The position numbers and the translations under genes were made by a program. Below are positions 1 through 3,138 of a stretch of 6,905 bases of DNA, in pieces (the stretch's first letter is position 1; each line of letters begins with the position of its first letter). Below the pieces are notes generated by a model. It saw only the letters and a list, made by a program, of their open reading frames with translations, did no database searches and had not been told where the DNA came from. Source of the DNA: Pleurocapsa sp. MO_226.B13 (GTDB lineage Bacteria > Cyanobacteriota > Cyanobacteriia > Cyanobacteriales > Xenococcaceae); contig JASJEI010000366.1 in NCBI GenBank assembly GCA_030064795.1, positions 1 to 6,905 on the forward strand, written 5' to 3'.

Positions 1-89
1 GCTTTTCCTAATTGTTCGCCACCTTTTTCTAGGGCTTTGGAGAAAATTAAAGTAGCGATCGCACCAGCCGTCAGTGATAGAGGTTCCAT
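1..89 (-). CDS. N-terminus of a cyanobacterial protein of unknown function (partial)
   Basis: Only the first 29 codons are inside the window; the gene runs off the left edge. Reading leftward from ATG at 89-87 it begins MEPLSLTAGAIATLIFSKAL and continues with EKGGEQLGK. A strong Shine-Dalgarno sequence GGAGGT (minus strand, 100-95) sits 5 nt before the ATG, which fixes the start. The visible part is a small hydrophobic or amphipathic helix rich in Ala, Leu and Ile. I recall similar short N-termini at the head of cyanobacterial proteins of mostly unknown function, but the part that would identify the product is outside the window. A HIP1 octamer lies inside the frame at 55-62. Confidence 0.72.
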   Translation of the reverse strand, partial: MEPLSLTAGAIATLIFSKALEKGGEQLGK

Positions 90-230
90 AAGCTACCTCC
101 GAAATTAGCAGAGATTAGTTCTAGTATTATTTTAGAGCTTGGGTGAAAAAACTTTCGCATGAGGTTCATATAGGTTAGCAAAAGTCTCTTAAAACCCAAA
201 AATCTCAGACGATATAATATAATGCTTTAA

Positions 231-251
231 GTTTAAAAAAGGCTTTTAAAC
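231..251. repeat. perfect AT-rich palindrome (8-bp stem, 5-nt loop)
   Basis: GTTTAAAA (231-238) and TTTTAAAC (244-251) are exact reverse complements around the loop AAGGC. It lies in the AT-rich spacer between two minus-strand genes, downstream of the 310-681 gene. No clean T-run follows on either strand, so it is not a textbook terminator; it may be a weak terminator or a protein-binding palindrome. A TATAATATAAT stretch lies just to its left at 213-223, but no gene can be assigned to it. Confidence 0.4.
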
Positions 252-263
252 AGTTGTGTAAAA

Positions 264-295
264 CTTATACAAAAGCAAAACTTTTATTATGTAAG
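264..295 (-). terminator. possible weak terminator hairpin after the SWIM-type gene
   Basis: AAAAG (271-275) and CTTTT (281-285) pair around a CAAAA loop, and the outer arms CTTA (264-267) and TAAG (292-295) can also pair with an internal bulge. It begins 15 nt past the stop codon of the minus-strand gene at 310-681, where a terminator would be expected. The stem is AT-rich and the following minus-strand bases are only moderately T-rich, so the call is tentative. Confidence 0.3.
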
Positions 296-309
296 CATTG
301 CAAAGCTTT

Positions 310-681
310 TTATGCGTATAAATTATGTTTGCAACAGGCTCTACCATTGAAGATTAAAACCTGATTCTTATAATATTCGCATTCACAATCTAAACCATCT
401 TCAAATAGATAAACACTATACGCTGTATTCTTTTTAGGATTAACCACTCTAAAGTGTTCTTGGTTGACTTGAGCCGTACACAAAAAACGCGATCGCTCTA
501 TTCTTACGTCTACAAAATGCTGTCTGAATACCTTCTTGCTGATAAATGTGGGTCTTTGCCCTTTGACCTGCACAAAACAAACATAAGTCCAGATTTCAAA
601 CTTGACAACTAAATGAGGCTTAGTCTCTAAAATCCTTGCTGCTGCTGCTTTAGAATATACAAAATTTACTTTGTTAATCAT
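310..681 (-). CDS. small SWIM-type zinc-finger protein (hypothetical)
   Basis: A 123-aa protein that I do not recognise as a whole. Its C-terminal end holds C99-x-C101-x15-C117-x-H119, which fits the SWIM zinc-finger pattern CxCx(n)CxH. The preceding AYSVYLF stretch looks like the beta hairpin usual in that fold. SWIM fingers are known to mediate DNA or protein binding and normally sit inside larger proteins, so a near-stand-alone copy is unusual. The N-terminal 90 residues are basic with alternating hydrophobic strands. Translation starts at ATG 681-679; no good Shine-Dalgarno is within 12 nt. The gene is divergent from the 788-1033 gene, and the 106-bp gap between them holds two 20-bp operator-like palindromes and a box just before its start codon that is repeated elsewhere. 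This suggests co-regulation with its neighbours. A HIP1 octamer is at 489-496. The SWIM assignment is moderately firm; any function is inference. Confidence 0.7.
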   Translation of the reverse strand: MINKVNFVYSKAAAARILETKPHLVVKFEIWTYVCFVQVKGQRPTFISKKVFRQHFVDVRIERSRFLCTAQVNQEHFRVVNPKKNTAYSVYLFEDGLDCECEYYKNQVLIFNGRACCKHNLYA

Positions 682-700
682 GACTAATTTTCTGAGTTCC
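681..700 (-). promoter_or_regulatory. leader box, copy 1
   Basis: On the minus strand this reads GGAACTCAGAAAATTAGTCA and runs into the ATG of the SWIM-type gene. It matches boxes at 760-784 and 2197-2215, both on the plus strand. It is separated from the first operator (711) by 10 nt, mirroring the 9 nt on the other side. The repetition is seen directly. Whether it is part of a promoter, an activator site or an mRNA leader element is unknown. Confidence 0.5.
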
Positions 701-710
701 TCTATCTATT

Positions 711-750
711 TTATCATTTAAATATGATAATTATCATTTAAATATGATAT
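711..750. promoter_or_regulatory. tandem pair of 20-bp operator-like palindromes (locus 1)
   Basis: Two adjacent 20-bp units: TTATCATTTAAATATGATAA (711-730) and the same sequence with a final T (731-750), so 19 of 20 bases are identical. Each has inverted half-sites TATCAT and ATGATA around TTAAAT. They sit in the middle of the divergent intergenic region between the genes at 310-681 and 788-1033. A near-identical tandem pair occurs at 2116-2155, next to the gene for a ribbon-helix-helix protein. A 20-bp period places both units on the same DNA face, as expected for cooperative repressor binding. The repressor's identity is inferred from proximity. Confidence 0.75.
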
Positions 751-759
751 TATTGACTT

Positions 760-784
760 GGAACTCAAACATAGAATTTAGTCA
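760..784 (+). promoter_or_regulatory. leader box, copy 2
   Basis: It begins GGAACTCA (760-767) and ends GAATTTAGTCA (774-784), with six extra bases between these parts compared with the copy at 2197-2215. It ends 3 nt before the ATG at 788 and starts 9 nt after the operator pair. TAGAAT at 772-777 could act as a -10 element, but the nearest TTGACT (753-758) is only 13 nt away, too short a spacer for an ordinary sigma-70 promoter. Confidence 0.5.
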
Positions 785-787
785 GAC

Positions 788-1033
788 ATGAATAATTTAA
801 ACGACATCACAATCCCTTACAGCGATCTAGATGATGCGGTAGAAAATATCATTGGCGATCGCTATTTGGAATATGACGAAAAGATAGATCGAAACTCAAT
901 CAAGAAAGTCTTGAAACGACATTTAGAGGATGAGATTGAAGAGATTTTGTCCGACCCTTCAGAATATTTCAAACGCAATAGGAAATTCTGGAAAGACCTA
1001 GACAGCAACATCTATTTAGATGATGTGGCGTAA
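788..1033 (+). CDS. small acidic hypothetical protein
   Basis: 81 aa, very rich in Asp and Glu, predicted mostly helical, with no motif I recognise. The C-terminal half has an acidic helix (LEDEIEEILSD), then P-S-E-Y, then an aromatic basic patch and a YLDDVA end. The 80-aa protein at 2748-2990 has a similar layout: E-N early, an acidic helix, S-N-P-E-K-Y, and a YLAVA end. The two may be distant paralogues, though identity is low. The ATG at 788 is 3 nt after a repeated leader box and 38 nt after the operator pair; there is no Shine-Dalgarno. It is probably the first gene of a plus-strand run with 1114-1404 and 1457-1744. A HIP1 octamer is at 855-862. Function unknown. Confidence 0.7.
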   Translation: MNNLNDITIPYSDLDDAVENIIGDRYLEYDEKIDRNSIKKVLKRHLEDEIEEILSDPSEYFKRNRKFWKDLDSNIYLDDVA

Positions 1034-1065
1034 CTCAAATTCAACCAAAACAACAACAACAAAAT

Positions 1066-1080
1066 CCCTCTTCGTGAGGG
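1066..1080 (+). other. short GC-rich intercistronic hairpin
   Basis: CCCTC (1066-1070) and GAGGG (1076-1080) pair around TTCGT. It lies in the 80-bp gap between two small genes, directly after an unusual CAA-rich stretch (1042-1064). No T-run follows on the plus strand, so termination is unlikely. It may affect mRNA stability or processing. Confidence 0.4.
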
Positions 1081-1113
1081 TAAAAAGAAAATTGAGGACA
1101 AGCGATCGCCAAA

Positions 1114-1404
1114 ATGAACGGTAAAAAATACAACGGTTGGAATAACTACGAGACTTGGGCTGTAGCTCTTTGGATTGACAATGACTATAGCTCTTATCAG
1201 TATCGTTGCGAACTATTAGAACAGGCAAAAGAAGAGCATGAAGACGAGGACGAGCAAGAATCTTGTCTGGCTTCGAGTTTGAAAAATTGGATTGAAGAAC
1301 AAAATCCATTAGCCGATAGTGCCAGTTTATTTACTGATTTATTAAATTCAGCTTTATCTGAAGTTGACTGGCAAGAAATAGCTGAAAACTTTTTAACTGA
1401 ATAA
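1114..1404 (+). CDS. YNGWNNYETW-motif small protein (DUF7249-like)
   Basis: 96 aa. The N-terminus carries K-Y-N-G-W-N-N-Y-E-T-W (residues 5-15) followed by AVALWIDND. This signature recurs in small proteins of phages, plasmids and bacterial accessory regions. I recall it as the DUF7249 family, though I am not certain of the number. The middle is strongly acidic (residues about 39-51) and the C-terminus is helical, ending in DWQEIAENFLTE. No enzymatic residues are evident and the family's function is unknown to me. A GAGG lies 16 nt before the ATG, too far to be a good ribosome site, and a HIP1 octamer (1102-1109) fills the space. It is the second gene of the plus-strand run, with hairpins on both sides. 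Its presence suggests an accessory or mobile setting. Confidence 0.75.
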   Translation: MNGKKYNGWNNYETWAVALWIDNDYSSYQYRCELLEQAKEEHEDEDEQESCLASSLKNWIEEQNPLADSASLFTDLLNSALSEVDWQEIAENFLTE

Positions 1405-1411
1405 ATGTCAA

Positions 1412-1432
1412 TTCTCCTCCATTGGGGGAGAA
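1412..1432 (+). other. strong intercistronic hairpin (9-bp stem, triloop)
   Basis: TTCTCCTCC (1412-1420) pairs fully with GGGGGAGAA (1424-1432), with one G-U pair, around the loop ATT. It starts 8 nt after the stop codon at 1404 and ends 24 nt before the next ATG. No T-run follows on the plus strand, so it is more likely an mRNA stability or processing element than a terminator. Confidence 0.5.
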
Positions 1433-1456
1433 ATCAGAGACAATATATAAAAGGGA

Positions 1457-1744
1457 ATGATCAAAAAAATGACACCAGAAGAAATCGCAGCAATTTTACA
1501 ATCTAATGCCAAAGCGATCGCCTCTAACAGTAATGCGATCGCAGAATCCAGACGTGAAATTAACAGCCTGTATCAAATTGGCGCAGAACTATCCAGAGAC
1601 AGATCCGTAATGTATGAAATATTGCGAGGACTAAACGAAGATAGAGCAACCACCGCAGAGAATATATCTATCTTGGCAGAACAAGCCAGCCGACAAAATC
1701 AACTCTTAGAAAGAATCGCCAACGCTCTAGAAAATCAGAATTAA
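1457..1744 (+). CDS. small coiled-coil hypothetical protein
   Basis: 95 aa, predicted almost entirely alpha-helical, with heptad-like spacing of Ile, Leu and Ala and many Asn, Glu, Gln and Arg residues, so it is probably a coiled coil. Residues 15-31 contain two AIA segments (KAIAS and NAIAE), each encoded by an in-frame HIP1 octamer (1514-1521 and 1535-1542). Proteins opening like MTPEE...SNA.AI are common in cyanobacteria and generally lack an assigned function. Two starts compete. ATG 1457 has AAGGGA directly abutting it, while ATG 1469 (giving MTPEE) has the same GGGA 12 nt upstream. Neither spacing is ideal, and the shorter 91-aa form resembles the usual family N-terminus. It is the last gene of the plus-strand run, followed 29 nt later by an intrinsic terminator. 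Confidence 0.72.
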   Translation: MIKKMTPEEIAAILQSNAKAIASNSNAIAESRREINSLYQIGAELSRDRSVMYEILRGLNEDRATTAENISILAEQASRQNQLLERIANALENQN

Positions 1745-1773
1745 TCGATAATCCATAGCTAATTAAACTACAC

Positions 1774-1803
1774 GGCAAACTATTTTAGTTTGTCTATTTT
1801 TTT
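1774..1803 (+). terminator. rho-independent terminator of the small-gene run
   Basis: GGCAAACTA (1774-1782) pairs with TAGTTTGTC (1786-1794) as nine base pairs including one G-U, around a TTT triloop. A run of seven T follows at 1797-1803. It lies 29 nt after the stop codon at 1744 and overlaps the end of the convergent gene at 1794-2111. The minus-strand side has no comparable T-run, so it mainly serves the plus strand. Confidence 0.78.
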
Positions 1804-2111
1804 GCTTTCAACTTATCAATAACTACTCGTTCGATCCATTCACTTTCACTCAGATCCGAATTGGCGATCGCCTTAGTTAATTTATCGTCCCATTCTTGAG
1901 GCAGACTAAAAAATCTAGCTTTTGCCCTACCAGTATCGACAAATAAACCATCTTTTCTTTTTCTATTGCCAGTTTTGCGAGTTGGTTGAGTAATCGCTTT
2001 CTCTACATCCCAATCTCTATCTAATCGCTTGTAAACCGTAACTAAGGGAATTCCGTTTTTTTCTGCGATCGCCTTTTGTTCCTCGGTAAGTAGCTTGCTA
2101 ACTCTTGGCAT
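1794..2111 (-). CDS. probable ribbon-helix-helix transcriptional regulator
   Basis: 105 aa in two parts. Residues about 9-44 look like a small helix-turn-helix unit: helix EEQKAIAEKNG, then V-T-V-Y-K-R-L-D-R-D-W-D-V-E-K-A-I, a 'variable spacing then WD.E.AI..P' pattern common in phage and plasmid proteins. A basic linker (about 45-56) follows. Residues about 64-104 fit a ribbon-helix-helix fold: a short strand (ARFFSL), helix (PQEWDDKLTKAIANS), turn, helix (SESEWIERVVIDKLKA). Such proteins bind DNA as dimers through the strand pair, often repressing their own promoters. The ATG at 2111 is only 4 nt from a tandem pair of palindromic 20-mers (2116-2155), and the same pair recurs at 711-750, so self-regulation plus control of nearby genes is a reasonable inference. 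HIP1 octamers lie at 1864-1871 and 2065-2072. The fold assignment is fairly good; the targets are inferred. Confidence 0.75.
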   Translation of the reverse strand: MPRVSKLLTEEQKAIAEKNGIPLVTVYKRLDRDWDVEKAITQPTRKTGNRKRKDGLFVDTGRAKARFFSLPQEWDDKLTKAIANSDLSESEWIERVVIDKLKAKK

Positions 2112-2115
2112 TTTG

Positions 2116-2155
2116 ATCTCACTTAAATGTGATAATTATCATTTAAATATGATAA
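2116..2155. promoter_or_regulatory. tandem pair of 20-bp operator-like palindromes (locus 2)
   Basis: The unit at 2136-2155 is identical over all 20 bases to the one at 711-730 (TTATCATTTAAATATGATAA). The unit at 2116-2135 (ATCTCACTTAAATGTGATAA) matches at 16 of 20. Two of its changes are compensatory: TCAT...ATGA has become TCAC...GTGA, so the inverted symmetry is kept. This is good evidence that the palindrome is the selected feature. The pair lies between the divergent genes at 1794-2111 and 2250-2663, almost touching the start codon of the regulator gene. Confidence 0.77.
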
Positions 2156-2196
2156 AATAAAGATGGTTTTACACCACCCCTCAAGTAAATTTAGAT

Positions 2197-2215
2197 GGAA
2201 CTCAGAATTTAGTCA
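2197..2215 (+). promoter_or_regulatory. leader box, copy 3
   Basis: GGAACTCAGAATTTAGTCA, matching the boxes at 681-700 (minus strand) and 760-784. It starts 41 nt after the second operator pair, against 9-10 nt at locus 1. Because the other two copies lie in untranslated leaders directly before start codons, this one argues that the stretch 2163-2249 is leader rather than coding sequence. Confidence 0.5.
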
Positions 2216-2249
2216 GAGGGGCGATCATCTCATATTGGAGACATTCTTA

Positions 2250-2663
2250 ATGTATCACTCAAATTTGATAAAATCACCTCTTACGGTGTCACCTCATGGA
2301 AGTTTTAAAGTAAGTCAGCTTTCCGAAAGTGTAGCCATTTGCGAAGCTAAAGAAGATCGCCATAATTGGGGCAACGCCACCGAAACAGAACCAGCTTTTA
2401 TAGTTTATCTGGGCTGCAAAAAAGACGAAGTAGCCGAAAAAATCAGATATTTAAACCAAGCTCTAGGCTGCTATTGGTGCGAAGTTCGCCAACCAAAATA
2501 CCTCAAAGATTTTGAAGCAGAAATCAAAATTCGAGGAATGCAGAGAAACTCAGATGATGAAACCAATGGCTTAGATTTCTTGCTTTGGGCTGAAAACGAT
2601 TTTAACTATATCGAGTCAGACGAGTATAGCTATTACACCACAGGCTATATGCCTCGCTGGTAA
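2250..2663 (+). CDS. hypothetical protein
   Basis: 137 aa from ATG 2250; the frame stays open back to ATG 2163 (166 aa). I prefer 2250 because GGAG (2237-2240) sits 9 nt upstream, ATG 2163 has no ribosome site, and the region before 2250 carries a leader box that is non-coding at its other copies. I do not recognise the family. Readable features are a hydrophobic strand with cysteine (FIVYLGC), an amphipathic helix (KDEVAEKIRYLNQAL), a Cys-rich strand (GCYWCEVRQP), a charged segment ending in EIKIRGM, and an acidic, aromatic C-terminus with a Tyr-rich patch (DEYSYYTTGYMPRW). The alternation suggests a small alpha/beta fold. A degenerate operator copy overlaps its first codons. It is followed by a hairpin and then the 2748-2990 gene. 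Confidence 0.65.
   Translation: MYHSNLIKSPLTVSPHGSFKVSQLSESVAICEAKEDRHNWGNATETEPAFIVYLGCKKDEVAEKIRYLNQALGCYWCEVRQPKYLKDFEAEIKIRGMQRNSDDETNGLDFLLWAENDFNYIESDEYSYYTTGYMPRW
2252..2271 (+). promoter_or_regulatory. degenerate third operator-like site overlapping a start codon
   Basis: GTATCACTCAAATTTGATAA matches 16 of 20 positions of the unit at 711-730, keeping TATCA...TGATA. It begins on the G of ATG 2250 and covers codons 2-7 of the downstream gene. The inverted symmetry is weaker than in the tandem copies and there is no partner unit. It could be a real auxiliary site or an AT-rich coincidence. Confidence 0.35.
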
Positions 2664-2678
2664 CGATTCATAAGCTCT

Positions 2679-2702
2679 GTGACTAGTTATTCTGCTAGTC
2701 AC
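2679..2702 (+). terminator. hairpin after the 2250-2663 gene, possible weak terminator
   Basis: GTGACTAG (2679-2686) and CTAGTCAC (2695-2702) form a perfect 8-bp stem around TTATTCTG. It starts 15 nt after the stop codon. The following plus-strand bases are pyrimidine-rich but have only a short T stretch, so termination would be weak. It may instead separate or stabilise the mRNA ahead of the 2748-2990 gene. Confidence 0.4.
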
Positions 2703-2747
2703 TCTACCTTTAATCCTCCCTACATAAATTCAATTCAGTAATTCATC

Positions 2748-2990
2748 ATGACTCAGAAAATAAATCAGTACACCATCTCTCTTGAGGATTGCCTCGAAGA
2801 CATCGCCGAAAACTTCATCCATGCAGAGAGCGAATACAGTCAAGTTCCTCCCTTCGTGTTAGTTCCTCTAATGTTTGAAGCGGTAAACGATTTAATCGAT
2901 AAGTTCTCCAGTAATCCAGAGAAATATATTAATCATTCCCTGCGACAAAAACTAGATGAAACTGTTAGGGAATACCTAGCAGTAGCTTAA
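2748..2990 (+). CDS. small hypothetical protein
   Basis: 80 aa, predicted largely helical, no recognised domain. It opens with a short polar strand (QYTISLED), then an acidic helix (CLEDIAENFIHAESEY), a hydrophobic stretch (PPFVLVPLMFEAVNDLIDKF), the S-N-P-E-K-Y turn, and a final helix ending REYLAVA. The layout resembles the 81-aa protein at 788-1033: paired E-N, an acidic helix, P-[ES]-[EK]-Y, and Y-L-x-V-A near the end. They may be remote paralogues; this is inference from eye alignment. The ATG at 2748 has no clear Shine-Dalgarno upstream, which is common in cyanobacteria. It lies 84 bp after the previous gene on the same strand, with a hairpin between them, and 148 bp before the NACHT gene. 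Confidence 0.68.
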   Translation: MTQKINQYTISLEDCLEDIAENFIHAESEYSQVPPFVLVPLMFEAVNDLIDKFSSNPEKYINHSLRQKLDETVREYLAVA

Positions 2991-3030
2991 ATCGACTATT
3001 CAAGCCATCGCAGACATCTAAACCAGATTG

Positions 3031-3057
3031 AGCGGTGGCTAATAATTTGCCACTAGC
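3031..3057 (+). terminator. hairpin between the small-gene region and the NACHT gene
   Basis: GTGGC (3035-3039) and GCCAC (3049-3053) pair around TAATAATTT, and the outer bases AGC (3031-3033) and GCT (3056-3058) can extend the stem past a bulge. It lies 45 nt after the stop codon at 2990 and before the candidate promoter of the large gene. No T-run follows, so a terminator role is weakly supported. Confidence 0.3.
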
Positions 3058-3080
3058 TGATTCTAGACTTGATGGACTTT

Positions 3081-3086
3081 TATAAT
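3081..3086 (+). promoter_or_regulatory. candidate -10 box upstream of the NACHT gene
   Basis: A perfect TATAAT lies 52 nt before ATG 3139. No convincing -35 is present at 16-18 nt; the nearest hexamers (TGATTC, GATTCT) are poor. The hairpin upstream and the gap of 148 bp favour an independent promoter here, but the match could be chance in AT-rich DNA. No copy of the 20-bp operator is seen in this region. Confidence 0.35.
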
Positions 3087-3138
3087 CAAAGAGTAAATCA
3101 TGTAGCATTATGTCCAAGTTGGACTCCAAAGATCTACT

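Noticed and set aside
213..251. Small RNA driven by TATAATATAAT and ending at the 231-251 palindrome
   Set aside because: The distance is too short for a transcript, no -35 is seen and no T-run follows.
711..750. Iterons of a plasmid origin or a CRISPR array
   Set aside because: There are only two adjacent 20-mers per locus with no spacers, no Rep gene nearby and no DnaA boxes noticed. Placement in divergent promoters and internal symmetry fit operators better.
753..777. Sigma-70 promoter TTGACT / TAGAAT before the 788 gene
   Set aside because: The spacer is only 13 nt, too short, and the TTGAC is not present at the related locus near 2197.
1016..1309. Minus-strand open frame opposite the 1114-1404 gene
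   Set aside because: It overlaps a recognisable family on the plus strand and its own translation has no family features.
1794..2663. Toxin-antitoxin pair formed by the ribbon-helix-helix gene and a neighbour
   Set aside because: The neighbours are divergent or convergent rather than overlapping in one operon, and neither resembles a known toxin such as RelE, PIN or MazF.
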